Position numbers and translations under genes: made by a program
Assembly: GCA_009924135.1 (NCBI GenBank)
Contig: RFSE01000028.1
Location: 1 to 45,168, forward strand
DNA: 45,168 bases
Reading direction: 5' to 3'
From: Pseudomonadota bacterium
GTDB lineage: Bacteria; Verrucomicrobiota; Verrucomicrobiia; Limisphaerales; SXTU01
In this document: piece after piece, positions 32,551 through 39,614 of the stretch
How the letters are laid out: every line of letters starts with the position of its first letter
Position numbering within the stretch: the first letter of the stretch is position 1
Notes under the pieces: model-generated
What the model was told of the DNA's origin: nothing
Databases searched by the model: none
The model's input: only the letters and a program-made list of their open reading frames with translations

Positions 32551-33494
32551 GCGCAATCTTCCTCTCGGGCAGCGGGGCGGTTTCGCCAGCGGGCTGGGGC
32601 CAGGAGAAACTGCTCGCGGCCCTGCGCGATGGAGTTTTGCCCGCTGCGCAAACCCTCGAACGCCCCGGCTGGAGCCGTCCGCTCACGGTGCGGCGGGTGC
32701 CCGTGCCGGCACCGCGTCCGGCGTGGGCGGCCCACCCACGGATGCGGCGGGCAGCCGCCATCAGCCAGTTCTCGGCAGGCGCGGCAGAAGAAGCCCTGCG
32801 GGACAGCAGCCAGGGACCGCTCGGCGTCGTTTACTGCACGACCTGCGGCTGCGTAAACTACTCGCGGCGCTTCTACGATGAGGTGCTGCGCGATCCGGCG
32901 GTGGCGAGTCCGCTGCTCTTTCCGGAAACAGTTTTCAACGCCCCGGCCAGTCACCTCTCCACGGTCTTCGGAACGGCGGCGGTCAATTACACCCTGGTGG
33001 GTGACAGCGGCATATTCCTGCACGGACTGGCACTCGCGGCTGGCTGGTTGGAAGCAGGACGCGTCGCGCGCTGCCTCGTGGTGGCCGCGGAGGAAGTGGA
33101 TTGGATCATCGCGGACGCACTGCACCATTTCCGCAAGTCCGCCACGCTCACGGAAGGCGCCGGGGCAGTGCTGCTCACGCGCGAACGGACGGCCCGGACC
33201 TTCGCAGAACTTGAGTGTGTGACCGACCCGGAACCCTTCACGTTGCGCAGCGGCCGGGGCGAGCGGACGGAGGCACTTCAGCGCGTCGCCAGTGCGTTGC
33301 CACGCGGACTGGCGGCAACGGCGGACGCGACCGGACTGGGGGAAGGTTTTTCTGCGGGCACCGTCTGGCAATTGCTCGCGGCGATTGAAACTGCACGGCA
33401 GAGCCAGCTATCCCGTGCCACGGTCTGTGCGCCCGGCGCGTATCAAGAGGCCATCGGGGCAAGTTTCACGATTCATCCTGTGACCACCCCATGA
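32547..33494 (+). CDS. ketosynthase-like protein lacking the active-site Cys (chain-length-factor-like)
   Basis: The 315-residue protein is a KAS homologue: an N-terminal FLSGSGAVSPAGWG, the FETVFN-like region PETVFNAPASHLSTVFGT, then RCLVVAAEEVDWI and KSATLTEGAGAVLLTRE match the thiolase fold. The stretch aligned with the catalytic Cys reads TLVGDSGIFL, with Gly in place of Cys, and no NAHGTGT or KxxxGH block is found. It is also about 100 residues shorter than FabF. It should be a non-condensing partner that shapes chain length, like KS-beta subunits. The start TTG 32547 follows from the Shine-Dalgarno and the TTGA overlap. Confidence 0.8.
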   Translation: MSAIFLSGSGAVSPAGWGQEKLLAALRDGVLPAAQTLERPGWSRPLTVRRVPVPAPRPAWAAHPRMRRAAAISQFSAGAAEEALRDSSQGPLGVVYCTTCGCVNYSRRFYDEVLRDPAVASPLLFPETVFNAPASHLSTVFGTAAVNYTLVGDSGIFLHGLALAAGWLEAGRVARCLVVAAEEVDWIIADALHHFRKSATLTEGAGAVLLTRERTARTFAELECVTDPEPFTLRSGRGERTEALQRVASALPRGLAATADATGLGEGFSAGTVWQLLAAIETARQSQLSRATVCAPGAYQEAIGASFTIHPVTTP

Positions 33495-34222
33495 GCTTGC
33501 GAGTCATCTTCATCACCGGAGCAAACGGCGGCCTAGGCGTGGCCACCGCGCGTGCTTTTCTCACCGAATCACCTGACAATTGCGTCTGGCTCGGCGTGCG
33601 GCAAAGGCGCGAAGCGGCGGAGCGGCTGGCCGGCGAATTCCCCGGTCGCTGCGATTTGGCCGAACTCGACGTTACTCAGCCAGAGGTCTGGCGTGCGGCA
33701 GTCGAAATCATTGTCGCGCGGCACCAGCGCCTCGACGTGCTGGTGAACAACGCGGGGTTTCACTCAGACGCCCTCCTGGCCCAAATGGCACCGGAATCCT
33801 GGCGCAACGTTCTTGCGGCCAATTTGGATGGCACGTTCCACGGGTGTCAGGCGGTGCTACCCACGATGATTTCGCAGCGTCACGGCCGCATCGTGAATAT
33901 CGCATCCCTCAGCGCGCTCGCCGCACCGGCGGGGCAGACAAACTATGCGGCGGCCAAGGCCGGGGTCGTCGCGCTCACGCAGTCGCTCGCGAAAGAAGTC
34001 GCCCGCATCGGCATCACGGTGAACGCGCTCTGTCCCGGTTTCATCGAGACGGAAAGCCTGGCGGAGCTGGATGCCGAAGCCCGCCGGGCGATGATCGCAC
34101 GCATCCCCATGCGGCGGATTGGCCGGCCAGAGGAGGTCGCGGCGGCGGTGAAGTTCCTCGCCTCCCCCGAGGCTGGGTACATCACCGGCTCGACGCTGAA
34201 GGTGGACGGAGGAATCCTTTGA
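33491..34222 (+). CDS. FabG-like 3-oxoacyl-ACP reductase (SDR)
   Basis: The 243-residue short-chain dehydrogenase/reductase reduces 3-oxoacyl-ACP with NAD(P)H. Motifs: TGANGGLG cofactor loop, VLVNNAGF, catalytic Asn111, Ser139 in NIASLS, Tyr152 and Lys156 in NYAAAKAG, and the C-terminal PEEVAAAVKFLASPEAGYIT, then GSTLKVDGGIL. It overlaps the previous gene by ATGA and the next by TTGA, so expression is probably coupled. With the dehydratase at 25252 it provides the two reducing and dehydrating steps of a polyene-type chain. Confidence 0.92.
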   Translation: MSLRVIFITGANGGLGVATARAFLTESPDNCVWLGVRQRREAAERLAGEFPGRCDLAELDVTQPEVWRAAVEIIVARHQRLDVLVNNAGFHSDALLAQMAPESWRNVLAANLDGTFHGCQAVLPTMISQRHGRIVNIASLSALAAPAGQTNYAAAKAGVVALTQSLAKEVARIGITVNALCPGFIETESLAELDAEARRAMIARIPMRRIGRPEEVAAAVKFLASPEAGYITGSTLKVDGGIL

Positions 34223-34980
34223 ACCAGATGCGCCCCCACGAATCCATTCCCGGCCGTTACGCGGATGATGCGGGCAAGCGGCAGTTTGTCCGCGACCTCT
34301 TCAATCGCGGGGCTCCGCACTATGACCGCATCGGGCAGGTGGGTTTCTTTGGCACCGGCCATCTGCATCGCCGCCGGGCGTTGGAGCGGGCCGGGCTGCG
34401 TCCGGGCATGGATGCGTTGGATGTGGCCTGCGGCACCGGAGCGGTCACGCGGGCGATGCTGGAAGTACAGGCCGGAAAAGGCCGGGTCTGCGGCGTGGAC
34501 CCCAGCGAAGGAATGCTGGCCGAGGCCCGGAAATCCGTGGCGGCTGAGTTTCATGTCGGTCATGCGGAGTCGCTGCCTTTCCCCGACCAGAACTTTGATT
34601 TCCTCGCGATGGGTTATGCCTTGCGGCATGTCGCCGATCTGAAGCGGGCGTTCGCCGAGTACCACCGCGTCCTGCGGCCCGGCGGGCGGCTGTTGATATT
34701 GGAGATCAGCCGGCCCCAAACCCGGCTCGGCCTGGTGCTCTCCCGGCTTTATTTCCGCGACCTCCTGCCCGGCATCTCTTGGCTCATCACGGGCAGCCGG
34801 GACGCGCGCCTGATGATGTCGTACTACTGGGAAACGATCGACGCCTGCGTCCCGCCACAGACGATTCTCGAAGCGATCCACGGCGCTGGCTTCCAAGCCG
34901 TCAGCCGACAGGTCGAGGTGGGTATTTTCAGTGCGTACGCCGGCCAGAAACCGGTTGAACCGGGAACTCAGAAGCCATGA
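34219..34980 (+). CDS. UbiE/COQ5-like methyltransferase
   Basis: The 253-residue protein has the class I methyltransferase motif LDVACGTGAVTRAML, the acidic CGVDPSEGMLAEA, ESLPFPDQNFDFLAMGYALRH and RVLRPGGRLLILEIS, all as in UbiE/MenG. The N-terminal FVRDLFNRGAPHYDRIG is the UbiE signature. Members methylate quinone precursors, but context argues for a cluster-specific substrate. TTG 34219 is chosen because GGAGGA ends 5 bases upstream; ATG 34228 is the alternative. Confidence 0.88.
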   Translation: MNQMRPHESIPGRYADDAGKRQFVRDLFNRGAPHYDRIGQVGFFGTGHLHRRRALERAGLRPGMDALDVACGTGAVTRAMLEVQAGKGRVCGVDPSEGMLAEARKSVAAEFHVGHAESLPFPDQNFDFLAMGYALRHVADLKRAFAEYHRVLRPGGRLLILEISRPQTRLGLVLSRLYFRDLLPGISWLITGSRDARLMMSYYWETIDACVPPQTILEAIHGAGFQAVSRQVEVGIFSAYAGQKPVEPGTQKP

Positions 34981-35050
34981 ATTGGACTTGTCCCCGGCTG
35001 GCACGCCCCACAACCTTCGTTGAAATTTGACCGTCCAAGCTACTCCGCCC

Positions 35051-35341
35051 ATGTCCCAACCAACTGATTTGAAACAAAGCCTCAAGGTCATGATCGTTGA
35101 CAGCCTGATGTTGCAAGTGGGCCCGGAGGCCATCGCGGACGATGCGCCCTTGTTTGGTCCGACCGGGCTGGGCTTGGATTCGGTGGACGCCCTGCAATTG
35201 GTGGTGTCACTCGAAAAGAATTACGGCCTCAAGATCGCAGACACGAGCGAGGCCAAGAAGATTTTGCAGTCAGTGAACACCATAGCCGCCACGCTTACCC
35301 AACTGGACGAAACCAGGCGTGCTCAACCTCCCCGGTCGTAG
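35051..35341 (+). CDS. acyl carrier protein
   Basis: The 96-residue protein has the phosphopantetheine site at Ser44 in GLGLDSVDALQL and the helical bundle framing it (LKVMIVDSLM, then KKILQSVNTIAATL). It should carry the growing chain for the ketosynthase pair, reductase and dehydratase. The C-terminal 15 residues are a basic Arg/Pro tail. ATG 35051 fits family length; the upstream in-frame start at 35027 adds eight residues. Confidence 0.92.
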   Translation: MSQPTDLKQSLKVMIVDSLMLQVGPEAIADDAPLFGPTGLGLDSVDALQLVVSLEKNYGLKIADTSEAKKILQSVNTIAATLTQLDETRRAQPPRS

Positions 35342-35423
35342 CGCGCCTCAACCCCCGGCTGGACCGCGCTCAGGATGACGTTGGGCAGGCGTCCGCATTT
35401 GCAGATTCCGGCGGGGTACCTGC

Positions 35424-36377
35424 TTAGATCACCAAGGCTTCACCAAAGGCCAACGCCCGGAACGTTTCAGGCGGAATCTGGTGTAGGGCCAGGGCGGCCG
35501 CCAGGTGCCGCGGCGGTTCGTCGAGCGGTTCGTCCGTCAAGGCGAAGGTTCCCCAATGACAGGCGACCGATTGGCGGGAGCGCACGTCGAGGTGGATTTG
35601 CACCGCTTCGGCCGGGTTGACGTGCATGGGGTGCATGAACCAGCGCGGTTGGTAGGCCCCGATGGGAATCATGGCCAGGTCAAAGCCGCCGAAACGCTCG
35701 CCGATCTCCTTGAACCCCGGACAGTAGCCTGTGTCTCCCGCAAAATAGACCGAGCGCGACGGACTGCGGAGCACCCAGCCGCACCAGTGTGTTTGGTTGC
35801 GATCAAACGGAGTGCGCGCGGCAAAATGCTGGGCCGGCACGCAATGGATTTCGATCCCCTCGGCGAAGGGGGCCGATTCTCCCCACGCCAGTTCGCGGCA
35901 GCGGGTCAATCCCCGCTTTTGAAACCAGCCGGTGAGTCCCGATGGCACCCAGTAAGCGGCCTGATTCCCGAAGTGCTTGATCGCCGCGACGTCCAGATGA
36001 TCGTAGTGGCAGTGGCTGATCAGTACGTCATGGATTGGGGGTAAGGCCGCCAACGGAACCCCCGGAGGAGCGGCCCGGCGCAGCCGGGCCAGCGGCAGCG
36101 GGTCACAGTTCCCAAAGATGGGGTCGGTCAAGATGTTGCGTCCCCGATGCTGGATCAGGAAGGTCGAATGCCCAATCCACGTGACTTGCACACGACCTGG
36201 ATCAGGCTGATGCAAATTGGCGGTAACGGGAGCGAAATTAACCGCCTTACGGGGGGAAGGGTCACCGGGTGGAAAGACTGAAACCTCTGGCGGCCCGAGC
36301 CCCAGTTTCCATCGCAACACGTCCAGCAACCCATGGGCTGCGTGCGGGTAGGCGTTTTTGTATCTCATGTTGGCCAT
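35424..36377 (-). CDS. metallo-beta-lactamase-fold hydrolase, NAPE-PLD/UlaG-like
   Basis: The 317-residue protein has the MBL metal motif ISHCHYDHLDV (His122, His124, Asp126, His127), preceded by TWIGHSTFLIQHRGRNILTD, the UlaG/NAPE-PLD type opening, and later VYFAGDTGYCPGF and ACHWGTFALTDEPLDEPP. These enzymes hydrolyse lipid phosphodiesters or sugar lactones. It converges on the ACP gene. A role in processing the cluster's lipid is possible. The start is placed at ATG 36377; ATG 36368 is an option. Upstream codons reach a region without family sequence. Confidence 0.85.
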   Translation of the reverse strand: MANMRYKNAYPHAAHGLLDVLRWKLGLGPPEVSVFPPGDPSPRKAVNFAPVTANLHQPDPGRVQVTWIGHSTFLIQHRGRNILTDPIFGNCDPLPLARLRRAAPPGVPLAALPPIHDVLISHCHYDHLDVAAIKHFGNQAAYWVPSGLTGWFQKRGLTRCRELAWGESAPFAEGIEIHCVPAQHFAARTPFDRNQTHWCGWVLRSPSRSVYFAGDTGYCPGFKEIGERFGGFDLAMIPIGAYQPRWFMHPMHVNPAEAVQIHLDVRSRQSVACHWGTFALTDEPLDEPPRHLAAALALHQIPPETFRALAFGEALVI

Positions 36378-36574
36378 GCCACGGAACGAACCATACGGGG
36401 CAACAGTGCAGCTCGGCCAGCAGCGCGGCAACTCGCGTTGTGGTACCTGAGCAGACAACCCTGTACGGACAGTACTTATCCGATGGTTGGCGAAGCACAG
36501 TTGGCTATCATTACGCAGCAACGCGTCCGCAAAACCTTGTTGCGTTGCGTTGGTAACTCCCTTTCGATGGCTCA

Positions 36575-37573
36575 ATGAATTCACGCACCCGATCTCTCGC
36601 TGTCCAGCTCCCGTTCCTGCTCACTGCCCTGTTTGCGGCGGGAACAGTTTTTGCCCAGGAGAAGCCCAAGCCCCTGTCACTGAGCGAGGAGATTGCGAAG
36701 CGCTACGGCGACAAGGTCGAGCTTCACCTGAACCAGCCGTATGCTGGCACGAAAAACCAGTTTCAGATGCTCGACCTTTACCTGCCGAAGCAACGGGTGG
36801 ACAACCAGCCTTTGCCGGTGGTGGTCCATATCCACGGCGGCGGCTGGAGCAGCGGGAACCGCGCGGGCTATGGCGGGTCAGCCGCCGGGCTGGCGGCCTC
36901 GGGGAAGTATGCGGCGATCTCCGTTGGTTACCGGCTCTCGGGCGAAGCCAAGTGGCCCGCGCAAATCCACGACTGCAAGGCGGCCATCCGTTGGATTCGC
37001 GGCCACGCCAAGGAGTTCAACCTCGACCCCGAGCACATCGGGGCGACGGGTGGATCGGCCGGCGGTCATTTGGTCACGTTGCTGGGGCTGACGCCGGGCG
37101 TGAAGGAGTTGGAGGGCAACCTCGGTGAGTTCACCTCGCTCAGCAGTGCCGTGACGTGCGTCGTTAATGTGTGCGGTCCGACTGACATGACCACGGTCCT
37201 CATTCCCGGCGCCACCACCGATGACCCGGCTGTGAGCGGCCTCCTCGGCGGCCTCGTCAAGGACCGGCTCGATCTGGCGAGGCAGTCGTCGCCGCTGACC
37301 TACGTCACCGCCAGCGCCGTGCCGATCATGACCATCCATGGCACGAAGGACATGCGGGTGAACTTCACCAACGCCGAGAAGCTTGATGCGGCCTTGAAGC
37401 GGGCGGGCACGACGTCCTTGCTCATCCCGGTGACCGATGCGGGGCATGGGGTTCCGTTTGGACCCGAGTTGAACGCGCGCGTGCAGCAATTCTGGGCGAT
37501 GTACCTGCGCGGTGTGAAATCGGAAATCGCCACCACGCCGATTCAGGCGCCGCCGGCTCCGGTGAAGAAATAA
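36575..37573 (+). CDS. secreted alpha/beta hydrolase, carboxylesterase type
   Basis: The 332-residue protein has a signal peptide (LLTALFAAGTVFAQ at about 15-28). The esterase motifs are HIHGGGWSSGN (oxyanion hole), GATGGSAGGHLVTLLG with nucleophile Ser161, and the Asp and His in PIMTIHGTKDMRV and TDAGHGVPFGP. The fold is BD-FAE/acetylxylan-esterase-like. It could deacylate plant or algal polysaccharides. It is divergent from the MBL-fold gene with about 200 bases between. The following DUF1080 gene lies 108 bases on. Confidence 0.88.
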   Translation: MNSRTRSLAVQLPFLLTALFAAGTVFAQEKPKPLSLSEEIAKRYGDKVELHLNQPYAGTKNQFQMLDLYLPKQRVDNQPLPVVVHIHGGGWSSGNRAGYGGSAAGLAASGKYAAISVGYRLSGEAKWPAQIHDCKAAIRWIRGHAKEFNLDPEHIGATGGSAGGHLVTLLGLTPGVKELEGNLGEFTSLSSAVTCVVNVCGPTDMTTVLIPGATTDDPAVSGLLGGLVKDRLDLARQSSPLTYVTASAVPIMTIHGTKDMRVNFTNAEKLDAALKRAGTTSLLIPVTDAGHGVPFGPELNARVQQFWAMYLRGVKSEIATTPIQAPPAPVKK

Positions 37574-37681
37574 AGCGCGCCATCCACTCGCCTCTCCAAC
37601 TGATTGCATCGTGCTGACACCAAACTCGCGCAGGCGACCGGCAGCCAGATTCAGCGAAAATTCCGTTACCCCACCCAGCCA

Positions 37682-39196
37682 ATGTTGACCGGCAAATTTC
37701 CGACGGCCCTTCGTCATCTCGTGCTGCTGAGCCTGCTGGCCAGCCGATCTTTTGGTGCCGTGCCCGACGCCGGCGGCTGGTGGCACACGGAATTGCGTCG
37801 GTTCAAGGCGGCGGAGGCCAACCAGGGCGTGGCGGCGGACGCGGAATTCTTTTACGTCATCGACAACCACGCCATCGGAAAGTACCGGAAGACCACCGGC
37901 GAACGCGTCGCCGGATGGGACGGTGGCAAGACGGGACGCATCCAGCATTTGAATGCGGGCGTGGTTTACGGCGGCAAGCTCTACTGTGCGCACTCGAATT
38001 ACCCGAAGCAGCCGCCGGAAAGTTCGGTGGAGATCTGGGACACGGCGACGATGCTGCCGGTCGATGCCCACCGCTTCGAGCAAGCGCCCGGTTCCCTCAC
38101 CTGGGCGGTGCGGCGCAAGGACGATTGGTTCGCGTGCTTTGCCCATTACAAGGGCACGAGCGATCCGGCCCGTTCGGTGGTCGTGCGCTTCGACGCCCAG
38201 TGGCAGCGGGTCGCCAGTTGGTCCTTTCCCGCCGAACTGATCCAGCGTTTCGCGGGCAGCAGTGCGTCCGGCGGGGAGTTCGGACCGGGAGGCGCACTGT
38301 TCGTCACGGGACACGATGCGAGGGAGCTTTACCTGCTCGGCATTCCTGCGAGTGGCGAAGTGCTGGAATGGCAGGCCAACATCCCCATCAGCGCCGAAGG
38401 ACAGGCCTTTTGCTGGGACCCGGTCGAAACCAACTTGCTCTACTCCATCTCCCGCAAGGCACGGGAGGTCATCTTCTCGCGCGTGAGCAAGTTCGATGCA
38501 CCAGCGGCCGCATTGAGCCCGGAGGAAACGCGCTTGGGCTTCGAGTCGTTGTTTGATGGCAAGTCCTTCACCGGGTGGGAACACAAGGGCAACTGGGTCA
38601 TCACGAATGGCGTATTCCATCGCAAATCCGGCGGCGGCGATCTCATGTGGAAGGTGAAACCCATTCCGGATGACTTCGAACTGCGCTTCGATTGGAAGGT
38701 CTCCAAGGGCTGCAACAGCGGCGTCTATTACCGGCCCGGCCAGTACGAGTATCAGGTGCTCGACAACGTCAACAGCCCCTACGGCGAGAACCCGCGCCAA
38801 GCAGCGGCGTCGCTGTTCTTCTGCATGGCCCCGTCGCGCGATGCCACGCGTCCGCTCGGCGAGTGGAACGAGGGTCGCATCGTGGCGAAGGGAACCGTCA
38901 TCCAGCACTGGCTCAACGGCGAGGCGGTCATTGACTTCGACTACAGCGACCCGCGTTGGGCGAAGGAGATCGAACTGCTCCGCATCCGAGGCGCGGACCT
39001 CGCCGCGCGCGGGGCATTGCTCCGCCTACAGGACCACGGCGCGGACGTGTGGTTCCGCAACCTGCGCCTGCGCACCATACCGGCCGGGGAGCGGCTCGCG
39101 CGCTTTCCCTTCACGCCCATGCCCGTGCCACCCGTTGCCTTGGAAAAGGAAAACGCGCGGGTGCGCCAGATGCTGAAGGCGAAGGAGAAGAAGTGA
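37682..39196 (+). CDS. secreted protein with propeller-like N-half and DUF1080 C-half
   Basis: The 504-residue protein has a signal peptide (ALRHLVLLSLLASRSFGA). The first half (to about 280) is rich in repeated strands (AEFFYVIDNHAIGKYRKT, VVYGGKLYCAHSNYPKQP, SGEFGPGGALFVTGHDA) and looks like a beta-propeller. From about residue 285 the DUF1080 domain (3-keto-disaccharide hydrolase/LamG-like) begins: FESLFDGKSFTGWEHKGNW, RFDWKVSKGCNSGVYYRPGQ and WNEGRIVAKGTVIQHWLNG. Such domains bind or cleave 3-keto-sugars. The fusion is uncommon compared with stand-alone DUF1080 proteins. ATG 37682 follows a non-coding region. Confidence 0.85.
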   Translation: MLTGKFPTALRHLVLLSLLASRSFGAVPDAGGWWHTELRRFKAAEANQGVAADAEFFYVIDNHAIGKYRKTTGERVAGWDGGKTGRIQHLNAGVVYGGKLYCAHSNYPKQPPESSVEIWDTATMLPVDAHRFEQAPGSLTWAVRRKDDWFACFAHYKGTSDPARSVVVRFDAQWQRVASWSFPAELIQRFAGSSASGGEFGPGGALFVTGHDARELYLLGIPASGEVLEWQANIPISAEGQAFCWDPVETNLLYSISRKAREVIFSRVSKFDAPAAALSPEETRLGFESLFDGKSFTGWEHKGNWVITNGVFHRKSGGGDLMWKVKPIPDDFELRFDWKVSKGCNSGVYYRPGQYEYQVLDNVNSPYGENPRQAAASLFFCMAPSRDATRPLGEWNEGRIVAKGTVIQHWLNGEAVIDFDYSDPRWAKEIELLRIRGADLAARGALLRLQDHGADVWFRNLRLRTIPAGERLARFPFTPMPVPPVALEKENARVRQMLKAKEKK

Positions 39197-39614
39197 GGGA
39201 TCTTCCGCCGGTCAGAAACAGCCGCCCGGGCGCAGCTGAGTTTCTTGCACACCGGGGTGCCACTTGGGGAGCCTTCTCCCTTTGCGGAGCAAGGGGAGAA
39301 GGTGGCCGGAGGCCGGATGAGGGGTTGGGCCACCCTCGCCGACGCACGCAACCCCTCACCCCAACCCTACCCATGAACCTGCCGTTGTGGAGCGCGGACG
39401 CCACCGTCCGCAGCCCGCTGACCCGGACGTGGGCGTCCGGGCTCCTGTCGCTCGGCGGTTCAAGGGCTGAAATCGCGGCAGTTGGCGGGCCGTTGGTTCT
39501 CTCCCCTTGCTCCGCAAAGAGAGAGGGAGCCGAAGGCGTACCACTTCGACTCAATAGCGTGGCTGAACCGGGCTTGTCTGATCGTCGTCGCGGTCAAATA
39601 ATCCGGCCATCGTC
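39197..39614. repeat. long inverted repeat with inner words, gene-free
   Basis: Arms at 39257-39300 (GTGCCACTTGGGGAGCCTTC, then TTTGCGGAGCAAGGGG) and 39497-39544 (CCCCTTGCTCCGCAAAG, then GAAGGCGTACCAC) are inverted copies. The loop of about 200 bases includes CGGACGCCACCGTCCG and CCGGACGTGGGCGTCCGG. No credible gene lies here. Confidence 0.65.

Noticed and set aside
25252..35341. assignment of the cluster to aryl polyene synthesis
   Set aside because: Ligase, KS pair, FabG, FabZ and ACP fit, but no MMPL exporter, LolA-like gene, thioesterase or second ACP is seen, and a HydE-like enzyme is not expected. I keep it as an unassigned type.
36878..38908. 676-codon open frame on the minus strand
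   Set aside because: It lies antisense to the esterase and DUF1080 genes, has no start motif or family feature, and is Arg/Ala/Gly-rich as expected from GC-rich shadow frames.
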